Shown: positions 11,281-22,460, counted from the first letter of the stretch. The stretch: 64,000 bases of DNA from Asparagopsis taxiformis (GCA_030407315.1 JALQPE010002374.1:23298-87297), one strand, 5' to 3'. The notes: generated by a model not told the origin, from the sequence alone. Numbers and translations are program-made.

Positions 11281-13076
11281 TGCAACGAGCCATCGCCAAC
11301 CCCGACGAGACGCCACGAAGGCAATTACGTTTTAACGATACGCCAGACCACGCGCGGTCGGCGGACGCAGCACGTGCTGCGCAATTCGATACGAGAGCTC
11401 CCCCGCCACGTGAAACGTACATTCCGTGGCTGGGAACGTTCGGCACGACGGACACGCGAGTCCACGAAAACGAACGTGCCGACGCGGTACGCTTACCAGG
11501 GAACGCCCTCGGACCCGTTTGCCACGCGTTGGCAGAGCACACGACAATGCTCGACGCATTTGCGAACGTGGTGTCGTACCGCATGTACCGACTCAACGAT
11601 GTACGTGAACATCTCTACGTGAACGAGAGTCAAAGCGTACATAAGCTCAAACGTGAGCTGGAGGGACTTTTCCCTACGTTAAAGCCGTTCTCCGGCCGGA
11701 ATCCGATTACGTTACTCGGATTCCTCGCCCAAATACGTGATGGGTTCAGCACACTCGGAGTGTGCGAGGGAGTGGCAGTACGTGCGCTGCACTTCTTCCT
11801 CGAAGGGGACGCCCGACGGTTCTACGATTCCCAGTGTACGACTGGTGTGATCACGACCGATCCGACGAAGAGGTTCTCGTGGCCTCACGTGATCAACGCG
11901 TTGATCAAACGATACCTGCAAGACGACGTGCTGCAGGAGGCCTACGAAAAGGTCACGATGATCACGCAAAGTCCTAACGAGGACGAGAATCAGTACGCTG
12001 ACAGACTCGACACCGCCACGCGGGCGTGTAACTACGTGTTCACGGATCGACTCCTCGTTCACCACTACGTGCGTGGTTTGCTGCCCTCGACGCGGGCAGC
12101 CGTGACGGAACGACTCCGGTCACTCCCCGAACGAGAGAGGAACGACCTCACCGTTGTGAGACGATTGGCGACGGCCGAAGGAACGACCTTCCGTGCACGT
12201 ACGGCAGCCGTCGCGTCAGCCGCGAAACCGAGAGTGCGGTTTCCGGTGAAGCCTACGTTGGCTATTTCCGACCACGAGTCGAGGAAGTTCGCGGACTACG
12301 ATGAGTCCGCGTACTTACGTAACGAACGGGCTAACGAGCCCAGTTACCACGATGGTAACCCGAACGTCCCCGCGAGGGATGACGACGACGTGTCGCTCGC
12401 TGCGGCTCACGTTGCCGAGAATTTGGAGGCGATCCTCTTCACGAACGGGCCGCCGCCCAACGATACGAAAACGGCAAACGAAAAGCCGGACGAGCTCGAA
12501 GCTCGATTGAACCGTCCATGCGAGGACGTGCCGAAGCTCACGAGCGAGCAGACGCAATTGGCGCACTCCGTAATCCCGAATGATTACTGGACGCTGTCGT
12601 GTTGGTCATGCCGCGAAGATGGCCACTCGACGTTTACGTGTCCGCGTCTGACGCCAGATCAACGGATCTTTTTCGCGTACAAGTACTACCTCTTCCACGT
12701 GAAGAGCAACCCACGTCAGGCTGAGTACTTCCGCCAACGAATGGCCAAGCGTAACCAGGAACGACCTGATGAGCGAGGGAACGTGACCCCGCGGAGGTAC
12801 GGCACGCCGCCTACGATACTCCGAAACCCCAATCGTGACGGGGGAAGGCCCTTCGACAGGCGCCGCGGCGACTTTCGTAATGACCGACGTGACCCCCGCC
12901 CGTGGGCGAACGAACGAAATGGCCAGCGTAATGGCCGCAGCGGAGTCTACGTGACGACCTCCGCTGACGAAATACCACTCGAGGTGGAAACGAGTCACGA
13001 TGACGAACGAGCTTCGTGGGCTCACGACGACGACGTGTCGAACGGCCCCGCGCCGGGAAACGACCAGGCGATGTAG
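11196..13076 (+). CDS. gag: G2 Gag: capsid and nucleocapsid, in -1 frame to ORF1
   Basis: This frame is open from just after a TAA at 11193 to a TAG at 13074. It has no ATG until 11548, so it is unlikely to start on its own; a fusion to ORF1 is likely. It carries the capsid domain (VVSYRMYRL, FLAQIRDGF, FSWPHVINALIKRY, LLVHHYVRGLLP) and an intact C-x2-C-x4-H-x4-C zinc knuckle (CWSCREDGHSTFTC), then an Arg/Asn-rich tail. Between 11280 and 11600, five of six differences from G3 are silent in this frame, direct evidence that it is the translated one. Confidence 0.88.
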   Translation, partial: LAILPGRSGRIPTHTRSDDPDNVRKGATVQRAIANPDETPRRQLRFNDTPDHARSADAARAAQFDTRAPPPRETYIPWLGTFGTTDTRVHENERADAVRLPGNALGPVCHALAEHTTMLDAFANVVSYRMYRLNDVREHLYVNESQSVHKLKRELEGLFPTLKPFSGRNPITLLGFLAQIRDGFSTLGVCEGVAVRALHFFLEGDARRFYDSQCTTGVITTDPTKRFSWPHVINALIKRYLQDDVLQEAYEKVTMITQSPNEDENQYADRLDTATRACNYVFTDRLLVHHYVRGLLPSTRAAVTERLRSLPERERNDLTVVRRLATAEGTTFRARTAAVASAAKPRVRFPVKPTLAISDHESRKFADYDESAYLRNERANEPSYHDGNPNVPARDDDDVSLAAAHVAENLEAILFTNGPPPNDTKTANEKPDELEARLNRPCEDVPKLTSEQTQLAHSVIPNDYWTLSCWSCREDGHSTFTCPRLTPDQRIFFAYKYYLFHVKSNPRQAEYFRQRMAKRNQERPDERGNVTPRRYGTPPTILRNPNRDGGRPFDRRRGDFRNDRRDPRPWANERNGQRNGRSGVYVTTSADEIPLEVETSHDDERASWAHDDDVSNGPAPGNDQAM

Positions 13077-16000
13077 GTCACGAGCCACCCACATCGCCTG
13101 AACCCTTACGTAAAAGGGGGACGACCGACGTCGATGATTGGTCCTCCGCAGGCTCACCGATGAACGAGAGTTACGTAAAGCTCACGGCCGCGAAGGCCAA
13201 CTCGAGTCACACGACACCCGACGTGGGGGAAGAAACGAAGTCCGACGGGACGAACGAACCTCACACGAAGAGGAAGCCTCGCAGACGAGCGAGACGCGCT
13301 ACCCGGAAGCACGACGCTTCCGAGCGCGAGAAAGCCAAGCACGCGGCTTATACGAAGCGTGTCGACGCAAAAGAAGCCATACGGGCTCATACGGTGAAGC
13401 GACGAACCGCTGGCGAAGACGTAGACCGCGCGCCGGTCAGGACCGAACCGTTGGTCCTCGACGGGCATACGTGCCTACTTGCGTCGAAGCATTATATCGT
13501 ATCCGGAACGATCGGACTAGACCTCAACGTGATGAGGGCGATTACCATCGCGATGGATACGTGCAGCGGCTACAACTTGATACGAACAAGTTTACTACCC
13601 TACGACTGGGTCGACCGCTGTCTACGTGACGAAGAGCTACCGAAGCTCGGAGACGCCAACGGGCGACGTTTGCCTATCGAAGGCGCCATCCTGCTTCGTG
13701 TCAGGTTGGGGAACTCGCTGTTCCGCGTAAAATTCTTCGTAGCCAACACGCTGGCTGTCCCCGTTATAATGGGCACGTCGTTCATGTCGAAGCATGTCGA
13801 TGCTATACGCTGTCGAGCGCAGACAATCGACCTCCATCGGGGGGATACGATACCCATTATCGCGGAGGGCGATACGACGACTCCGTACGAGGAGGGGGAA
13901 GAGACGAATCCAAACGTGGAGCCCCCGAAACGCTGCGAGCGTAACGCGGCCTCGAATAGGCCGAGCCGAACGTTCTCGGTTCGCCTGACGAAGTACACGC
14001 GTGTACCGGCGATGTCGCAACGGACCGTCAACGTGACGACGGATGCGACCGGACTCGTGTTCCTCGAACCGAAAGCGTCGGTGCAGTTCCGGCATGGGCT
14101 ACGCATAGCCAACGGAGTGGTCGACGTAGGACCGAGAGAGACGTTCTCTATTATCGTGTCGAACTTCACGAAGAAGGACCGCGAATTGCCGAAAGGCGCA
14201 ACGATTGCGTACGCGGTACGCTCCCCGTTGGGAATCGTCCCACTCAAGCGTGAGGGCGGCGAAGCCCTCGCGAAGGTTTTGAACCTACCGCTAGTCGACG
14301 CGACGACGCGGACAACTACGAACGGGTTGGGCGACGAAGCGCCAGACCCGTTGGTCAACGAAAAGGGGAACGACCCCGCCACGAATTGGCAGTCGGCAAT
14401 CGATTTGTCGCACCTCGACGACGAGGATTTACGAAAGCGCATCAACGAGATGCTAGCCACACATTCGTCAATGTGGACGAGCGGACGCCTCGGCGAAATC
14501 AATGCTACGGAGCATCGAATCGAACTCTAACCGGGCACGCGGCCCATACGTTCAATGCCCTATCGTCAGGGTCCGGCTCTACGTACGATAGCCGAGGAGC
14601 AGATCACGAAGATGCTCAACGAAGGGGTTATCGAACCCGCGTCCAGCGAATGGGCGTCACCAATCGTGTTGGTGCCGAAGAAGGACGGATCCTTACGCTT
14701 CTGTGTCGACTACAGACGTTTGAACGCGAAAACGATCGCTGATTCGTACCCGCTTCCTCGTATGGAAGATTGCCTCGATTCGCTTGGCGACGCCGCCATC
14801 TTCACGACACTCGACTGTAACGCCGGTTACTGGCAAGTGCCCGTCTCCGCCGAGGACCGTGATAAGACAACGTTTACGTCTTTCATGGGAACGTATCGCT
14901 ACGTGCGAATGCCATTCGGGCTACGAAATGCCCCCGCTACGTTTCAGCGGACGTTGGACATCATCCTCTCCGGAGTACGTTGGCAATCGTGCCTGGTCTA
15001 CTTAGACGACGTAATCGTCTTTTCGAAAGACCTCGAGTCTCACCTGGGTCACGTTGACCAGGTGCTTTCCCTGCTACGCGCAGCGGGAGTAACGTTAAAG
15101 CTCACGAAGTGCTCGTTCTTTCAACCACGAGTTGACTACCTGGGGCACGTGATCACCCCGGGAAGCTGCACGTTGCAGCACGGAACAAGGAAGCCTTTCG
15201 TACGGCTACGTTCCCACGAGACAAGACGCAATGTCGATCGTTTTTGGGCGCGGCCAACGTTTACCGCCGTTTCGTAAAGGCGTATGCCGAGATCGCTCGG
15301 CCACTCAACATGATGTTGAAGAAGGACGCTTCCCCCGATTGGACGAACCCAACGGACGCGCAAACGAATGCGTTCGAAACGTTGAAGACAATACTGGTGT
15401 CGCCACCAGTATTGCACCTTCCGAAGGCGGGACGTCCGTTCATGATCGATACCGACGCGTCGGCGTATCAGCTGGGAGCTACGTTGCTCCAGCAGCAGAA
15501 CGAAAATAAGCCCAACGAATGGGTGCCGATTGGGTACTGGTCGAAGACCCTTAACGAAACCGAACGTGGTTACTCGGCGACCGAGCGCGAGTGCTACTCC
15601 GTCGTCTGGGCGATAACGTCGCTCCGACCCTACGTAGAGGGTCAGCGGTTCACCGTACGTACGGATCACGAAGCCTTACGTTGGCTGATGACGTTGACGG
15701 ACGCGTCCGGACGACTACTACGATGGAGGCTACGCGTTGCCGAATTCGATTTCGAAGTTACGTACAGGCCTGGGCGCGTGCACCAGGTACCTGACGCTTT
15801 ATCACGTGTGATATCTACGTATGAAGACGGTCGACCCGTCGACGATGACGTACCATCGTACGGGGACGCGGTCCTCGTGACGACTCGCAGTCGGCGACAA
15901 CCCACACGAAATGGGCAAGGACGAACGACGTCCGCACGTAAAAAGGCAACGAATGCCAGGGGTCACGACGACCCGTCGAACGAGACTCGTGATGAACGAA

Positions 16001-17600
16001 CATCAGCCACGACGGCTGGCCACGATGGCCTCGAGTTCAACCGCGACGCGACGCTCGATGACGTTCTCGACGAGGAACCGGATTTCCTCGACGAACAACG
16101 CGCTGCCGAAGACGATTCGGCACGCGTGCCACCAGCTGACGTTCAGCTTCCCATTACGAGGGACGAGCTCATCGAAGCTCAACGCGAGGACGCGTTCTGT
16201 CAAACGATACTGACACGACAGTCCGAGACGCAGGACGCTGCATTCTTCGAAGGCCACGATGGCTTACTCCGACGCCGGAACCCTCACGATGAGGAACGTA
16301 CACAAATCGTTGTGCCGGCTTCGTTACGGCCGCGGCTGCTGGAGTTAACGCACCACCACGTCCTCGCTGGACATCCCGGGCAAACGCGTATGTACTATAC
16401 CCTACGGAGGACGTACTACTGGCCCGCGATGGCCGCCGACATCCACGCAACGGTACGAAACTGCGTCGGATGTGCGAAGAACCGCGTGAAGCTTCGCAAA
16501 CGGACGAACCCGTTACGTTTATTTCCGGCTACGGAGCCGCTGCGAGACCTATGTATCGACATACTAGGTCCGCTTACGAAGACCACGCGTGGCAACCGAT
16601 TTATTCTCGTTATAACGGACCGCTTCACGAAGCTGACTAGAGTCGTACCTCTACGAAATATCGATTCCGCCAACGTGGCGAGCGCGTTCGTCAACGCGTG
16701 GGTCTTCTCGTATGGACCCCCACGGACGCTCATAAGCGATAACGGAAAGCAGTTCGCTGCTAAGTTTTTCCAGCGCGTCTGCAACGAAATCGGCGTGACG
16801 AACGTCTTTACGTCGACGTACCACCCCCAAACGAACGGGCAGGTGGAGCGCTACAACAGGACGATCCTGGCGATGCTGCGCAATTACGTGAACGAAAACC
16901 AGAACGACTGGGATCGATACGCATCGGCGTTAACGTTTGCGTACAACACGCATGTGCATTCGAGCACGGGCACGACGCCCTTCGATTTGATTCTCACGAA
17001 TCCACCGCCACCGTTGGCGCTACACACGTCGGTAACGAACCGCGAACTACCCGACGGGGGAGGGCGAGCCACTTACGTTCGTGAGCTCGCCACAACGATG
17101 GATAACGCGTATCGAACGCTGAAGGCCGCGCAGGCACGTTATAAACGAAATTTCGACAAACGAGTTCGTGTCTCGAATCGAAACATCCGCGCGGGAGAAT
17201 ACGTATTCATCGACCCGACGGACGGGACCACGAAGGGCACGAAGCTCGGCAACCACGCGTTGGGACCGTTCCGCGTACTACGTAACGACGTAAGAACATT
17301 CGTCATCCAACGAGGAGACGTAGTTGAACGTGTCAACTCGGACCGCGTTGCGTACGCGCCAACGCCGGCGAACGCGCCCCCGCCGGAGCCATACGATGCC
17401 ACCGAGGCAGACCTCGACAAGAACCGCGACGGTCCGGCGTATGTAGTAGACGATCTACTGAACCATCGCGTAAACGATGACGGCACCCTAGACTTCCTCG
17501 TGAAGTGGGTCGGGTATCGTAACCCGTAACCCTACGTGGGAACCCCGCCGGAACGTATCTGAAGAGAGCGTCTCTCGATACTTCGCACGCGTGCGACGAG
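13016..17600 (+). pseudogene. pol: G2 pol: protease, RT, RNase H, integrase, chromodomain; three lesions
   Basis: A Ty3/Gypsy polyprotein in three open pieces. The protease motif reads MDTCSG, with Cys where DTG is usual. RT has YLDD (LVYLDDVIVFS). RNase H has TDAS, TERE and RTDH. Integrase has HHHVLAGH to CVGC and DILG, SDNG, NGQVERYN. The C-terminus is a chromodomain (VDDLLNH, FLVKWVGY). Lesions against G3 or G1: GAA to TAA at 14528, loss of one A near 15159 (frameshift in RT after HVITPG), and a 7-bp GTAACCC tandem duplication at 17519-17532 that breaks the chromodomain. No intact Pol can be made from this copy. Confidence 0.93.
13055..13100 (+). promoter_or_regulatory. G2 gag-pol -1 ribosomal frameshift signal
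   Basis: The gag frame reads G GGA AAC at 13055-13061, a canonical -1 slippery heptamer. After 3 nt a perfect 10-bp stem follows (CAGGCGATGT at 13065-13074 with ACATCGCCTG at 13091-13100), with a 16-nt loop that contains the rest of the gag stop codon. Slipping by -1 yields Gly-Lys-Arg in the pol frame. The pol frame has no nearby ATG. Confidence 0.88.
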
Positions 17601-19651
17601 CAACAACGTGAAAGGCCACGACGGCCCCCGAAAACGCACACGAGCGTCGGGTTAAGCGCACGCGTGCGCGACGTTGCACGAGGCAACAAACGAAGGCGAC
17701 GAGCCGCACGAACGAGAAGCGAAGGCACAACGAGTGGCCGGGACGTCCACCCTTGCGTTGGGGGGGCGCGATGCGTGCTAGAGCCGTCGCTCTTTTCGTT
17801 TTCGACACCATACGTTGGTGGAGGCACGAGCGCCAACGAAAGATTGGACGACGAGTCCACGCGCGGACGATTCACACGATGTGAAGAGCCACGACTGGCT
17901 CGACAGTGTTGACCGTCCCACGGGCAAAGGTGACGACACCACGGGCCACGGACGGACAACACGTCAGATTTTTCGCGCGAAAAATTATACGTGGGCCAGC
18001 GGGCCATGGACGCACGGTGCGAAAAATCGGGCCGATTACAGTGCGCTAATCCGGCCAAATCTCGGGACACGCGTGCCCCGGAAATTTCGTAATTTCGGCA
18101 CGTCACGTGAGCCATCGTACGTCCCCGTGGACAGCCGCTGACAACGAGTCGCATCGACCAACGAGGTCAACGCCAAACAGCTCGCGAGCTAACGGCAACG
18201 TGACGACGGAAGGCGGAGAAACGACGTAGGACGGACGCGTCCCCAACGAAGATGGCAACGGCCTCATTATGAAACTTCACGCACGAAGCGGAACGAAGCT
18301 ATACGTTAGCCGACGAATTAGACCAACGGGTCTCAGCGCACGAAGCGCGCGAGTAAAGCGTGCGAACGACGAGCCAACGAGGCCGCGACGACGGACGACG
18401 AACCGTATCGCCATCGTGAGGCACGACGCCGAACACGGTAGCCACGTACGGCAACCACGGAACGACACAACGGTGTCCGGCCACGCGGGCATAACGAACG
18501 ACGCGCGAAAGCGAAAAGCCCGCCGGCTAGTCGAAGCGCACGAACAAACCCAAAAGGGGCTGACCACGTACGGTCACGAAGACGAAGACGCGCACGTCCG
18601 CGTCAGAACCGTAAAAGCTAACGAAGCTTCAACTTCGTACGCATTCGAAGGCACGCGCGCCACCGGCCACGTCGGCCAGGATACGAGCGCGTACGCGGAC
18701 GCCGCTGACGATAACGACGCACTGCCGCGTACACGCAACGGCGTGAAACGTCAAGCCAACTCACGCGCGAGTCGGCCTGACGCTTAGCGAATTTTTTGTC
18801 CAGCTCACCGGAGAGAATTAAAATTGGCACCGACGTGCTACGTGCCAGAGAGCTCGAATGCTCAACGGAATTCGACACCCGACGGGGTTATCCGCACGAG
18901 GAACGACGGCGGAAACGAATTCCGAGATAGTTACAAAATGATAACGCCACTGGCCAACGTGAAGCCGCGGCAACGCGAAGCGCGACGGCGCTAATGACGT
19001 CAACGGCTATACGAAAAGCCAAACCCGCCGGCCACCACGTCGTCAACGAAACCGCAACGTACTGCGACGAATTACTGCGTACACGCCACGACGTAGAACG
19101 TCAAACCGACTCACACGCGCGTCGGTCTGACGTTCGACGAAATTTTCGCCCAGCTCATCGGAGCAAATTAAAATTGGCACCGACGTGCTACGCGCTAAAG
19201 AGCTCGAACGCTCAACGAAATTAGACACCCGACGGGGTTATCCGAACGAGAAACGACGGCGGAAACGATTTCCGAGTTAGTTACTAAATGATACGCACGC
19301 CAACGGGCTCTATGATCGAGGTTAACGTACCACTCGCAGTGAAAAGCCGCCGCTACGCGCCGCCGCTTTGCCGAATAATTGCGTGTGATACGAACCTGCC
19401 AACGGGCACGCGCCCCCGCGAACTCGAAGCACGGGCTACGTAAGCCATACGACACCCGACGGGGTAGACGCCACAACAAAAAATTGTGGGGAGGGGCTTA
19501 ACGCTAAACCCCTCCTCTTCTGCAGACGACCTGCCAAACGCAAATTACGAAGCTCAACGGAGCCATGCGATTACGCAAAGAAACAAGACGAAGTTTACGA
19601 AGCAATACGATGCTAGAGCCGACGTGGCTTACGAACTAACCTAGGAACGAC
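17601..19651. other. G2 noncoding stretch between pol and convergent ORF
   Basis: About 2 kb rich in ACG/CGA steps with no convincing gene. An ATG frame at 18269-18787 has no recognisable domain. It contains two diverged 349-bp tandem units and a purine tract (ggggagggg, 19488-19496) that resembles the real polypurine tract before the 3' LTR. Confidence 0.6.
18700..19330 (+). repeat. Two imperfect tandem copies, period about 349 bp, inside G2
   Basis: Anchor gtacacgc followed by a related block to gacg occurs at 18729-18782 and 19078-19131. The block aattaaaattggcaccgacg also recurs, followed by matching sequence down to the shared text near aaatgata. I judge identity to be roughly 75-80% by eye. 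Short minus-strand frames in the two units resemble each other only because the DNA does. Confidence 0.75.
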
Positions 19652-21880
19652 CTAGTAGCGACGAGAACGCTTGCCCGCAGGGTCATACGGACCAGGGCCT
19701 TCGCCGCGGCTATCGTGGCTGCGGCTGCGGCCGGGCTGAACGAAGCCCGGCGCGTACGGATCGACGGTCTGCGTGACCACGGGGGCTCGCTCGCGACGAG
19801 ACGCGGGATCCCTAGCGTAAGGATCCGCAGTCCCGTGACTGCGCGTATCCGAAGGGCGCGCCGGAGCGGGGTCGCGTGGCAGGTACGCCGCTGCGTGACC
19901 ATACCCGACGGGGTCGCCGAAGCCGCCGCCACTCGCGTAACCGTAAGGTTCATTACGAACGCCAACGGGCGGCGCGTAACTACGAGTCGCCGCGGCGAGA
20001 CGCTCCGAAATCGCGCGTTCCGTTGCCAAGCGGGCAGTCAGGTCCAACGTCTGGGCCCTGAACTCTTCGGCTGCGCGAGCCACGGACGAGATGAGGGAAC
20101 GGATAACCCAGCCGTCCGCACGAGGCGGAGCGGACATCGACGTACCGAGAAGCCGACGGGCATCCTCATCGGAGACGCGGTCGTCCAGGCTCACGAAGCG
20201 TGGCGCGCGGTCGGCCGGCGTGGCCACATTCGGACGACCGACCTGGGCAACGTTGCCCCCTCCCGTAGCCTCGCGTGGCACGATCTCTCGAGGATCCGGC
20301 GCACGCGGCGCTTCGTTTTGTTGGCCACGACGGCCAGAACGCGTCCCTCGGGGGCGCTCGTTGCCCCCGAGGCCGCCGAAATAACCGGCACGATTGCCAC
20401 GACGGCGTTCGGAACGGGAAGCGACCCGCGGCGCGTAAGCCCCATCGCTACGAACGGAGACGAACTCCTGGTTATCGCCGCTTGCGTAATCGGGACGTAT
20501 AAACCGATACTCCGGCCCCAACGCAAGGGCGCCGCGAACCTCAGCCAACGCGCTGGTAACGGAGACGAACGTGTCGGAACCGTCCACCGGGATTGCACGA
20601 AGCATCTCGTAGTCGGCCAGGAAGTCCAACGTGGACTCCGGCAGTAGGCACGCGCGCCCGAACACACGACGTTCCACGAATAGCGAGCACGCGAGCATCG
20701 CTGCGTGTTCGATGTCCACGGCCATAAGGAAACGTTCCTTCACGGGGGCAGGCGCGTCCTTCACGGCATCGGTGAAATAATGTACCACGCGTGGTAATAA
20801 CGTGGACGACCCACGGGGGTACGGAAACTCCTCGACTACTTCCGGCAACGGCGGGAAGTAGAGCTCGCTCGGGACGACCCACGGAGCTGACGCGTGCGAC
20901 ACACGATAGTCGTCCGCGTTCACGTGGCGGAGAGCGAAGTGGTCATCGTACGACACGACGCTTTTGGAGATGACGCTCAACGAAAGAGCAGTCTTCCATT
21001 CGGCACGTTGCCTTTCGGAAAGTGTCCGCGGACATACGAATACGGACGCCACCGAGATGAACGGCGGTTCCTCGGGCGTCCCCTTCCATAAGTATGCGTC
21101 CATACGGTCGACGTAGATCGCGTCGTTGACGTCACGCAACCACGAGCGGTCGCAACGTATCGACGCCGGGATCTGGTAACGTTCCGATCCCGGCGGCCCG
21201 TTGGCGAAACGACGCCCGGCTGCTCGCCCCCACGTATCTTCGGCGGAACGCATATAGTCGACGACCGCGCGGGCGTCCAGACGATCTCTGGCCAACGTGG
21301 CGAGATCGTCATCCGTGATACCCACGCGGGGCAACGCAGCCCACGCGTGGGTCAGGACGCCTACGTTTAGCGCCGCACCGCCACGTGAGGCGGTGCCGAC
21401 CGTCCCAACGGGGTCACCACCCTCCGGCGAGGGATCCTGGCGAGGGGAGCGCGGCGAGCCATCACGACGAGGCACGCCCGTGCGGGCCGCCGCCACAGCA
21501 CGACGCGAACGAGCGGCCGCTGCCATCGCGGCTACACCCATCGACGGGGCCGCGGCAGCCGGAATGACGGGTGACGAATTCCCCGAGTCGGACGCCGTTG
21601 CGTCATCATCACGTGGGGCGACGGCCCTAGCAGCCTCGGCAGGCGTCACGGAAGCCACCAGGCGAGACGGAGCCATGGGACGAGACGAAGAGGCGACGGC
21701 CTGAGGAGCAACGGCTTCCCCCGCCCTAACGGATGGGGCGGGGGCGACGGACGCTTCCGTCGCTGGCGGCGCACCGGCCCCGAGGAGGGAGGGAGCGCCC
21801 TGCGAAGGGTTCCTCGCTCCACCTCCAGCAGAGCCGGCGGGCCGCGGAGTGTGGGTATCGGTGCTACGTGTAGTGACCAT
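19652..21880 (-). CDS. G2 convergent extra ORF, 742 residues, unknown function
   Basis: A single long frame on the strand opposite to gag-pol, between pol and the 3' LTR. The first ATG is at 21880. The frame is open 48 codons further upstream (to a TTG at 22024), and that extension would add a strongly hydrophobic segment, so the true start is uncertain. From the ATG: an Ala/Pro/Ser/Arg-rich disordered region (to about residue 180); a folded-looking middle (about 190-500, with WGRAAGRRF, YVDRMDAYLWKG and an acidic-aromatic FIRPDY end); an Arg/Gly-rich stretch; a short helix; and a Tyr/Pro/Arg-rich tail. I recognise no family. Extra antisense ORFs are known in some plant Gypsy elements, but homology is not claimed. 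Confidence 0.65.
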   Translation of the reverse strand: MVTTRSTDTHTPRPAGSAGGGARNPSQGAPSLLGAGAPPATEASVAPAPSVRAGEAVAPQAVASSSRPMAPSRLVASVTPAEAARAVAPRDDDATASDSGNSSPVIPAAAAPSMGVAAMAAAARSRRAVAAARTGVPRRDGSPRSPRQDPSPEGGDPVGTVGTASRGGAALNVGVLTHAWAALPRVGITDDDLATLARDRLDARAVVDYMRSAEDTWGRAAGRRFANGPPGSERYQIPASIRCDRSWLRDVNDAIYVDRMDAYLWKGTPEEPPFISVASVFVCPRTLSERQRAEWKTALSLSVISKSVVSYDDHFALRHVNADDYRVSHASAPWVVPSELYFPPLPEVVEEFPYPRGSSTLLPRVVHYFTDAVKDAPAPVKERFLMAVDIEHAAMLACSLFVERRVFGRACLLPESTLDFLADYEMLRAIPVDGSDTFVSVTSALAEVRGALALGPEYRFIRPDYASGDNQEFVSVRSDGAYAPRVASRSERRRGNRAGYFGGLGGNERPRGTRSGRRGQQNEAPRAPDPREIVPREATGGGNVAQVGRPNVATPADRAPRFVSLDDRVSDEDARRLLGTSMSAPPRADGWVIRSLISSVARAAEEFRAQTLDLTARLATERAISERLAAATRSYAPPVGVRNEPYGYASGGGFGDPVGYGHAAAYLPRDPAPARPSDTRSHGTADPYARDPASRRERAPVVTQTVDPYAPGFVQPGRSRSHDSRGEGPGPYDPAGKRSRRY

Positions 21881-22460
21881 CGTGGTCAGTTCGTACGCAA
21901 CGAAGACGAATAGTGCAACGAGCACGAGAACGAAAGCCACGCGGGCAAAACGGAACAAGAGAACGAAAGGAACGGAGATAGTAGTACCCAGCGGGGGAAG
22001 AGGATAAGGAAGAACGAAAGGCAACGGCCTGGATGACGATGGTGAGAGGAAGGGTGAGCGACGATCGCTATCACGTTAAGCCGCGGCTTAAATATATCCT
22101 TCGGACGACCGTTGTCGAAATGCCCGCTGGCAGATTCACGAAAAGGCCGCGGCCTGCGCTCGTATCGCGCTGAATTGACGCACACCCGCGTGGTGGAATT
22201 GGACACTGCATCCGTTGCAGGAAAACGCCTAAGCGAGGCATTGACGTACGACGCCAACGGGCGGGCCGCGATGATTACGAAAGAGCCGGAGCGCACACGC
22301 GCGCTCCGGCGCCGTGGCGATTCGATCAGCCAACCGGGCCATGTACGTTTCAAAGAGATTTTTCGGGACAACTGCCACGTCCGCAGTTGTACCCGAAAAG
22401 GCGCCACGGCCCCGTGTCTCAGGCGCGCCCTGACGGGCCTCGCGTGGCCGGGACGTCCAC

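Noticed and set aside
11281..11622. C-terminal part of G2 ORF1 overlapping the capsid frame
   Set aside because: G2/G3 differences here change amino acids in this frame but are silent in the capsid frame, so it is not the translated one.
18269..18787. ATG-started plus-strand ORF in the G2 noncoding block
   Set aside because: Composition follows the ACG/CGA-rich background, there is no domain, and it overlaps the tandem units; support is too weak.
18618..19228. Two similar minus-strand peptides in the 349-bp repeats
   Set aside because: Their likeness is explained by the DNA repeat; differences do not favour silent positions.
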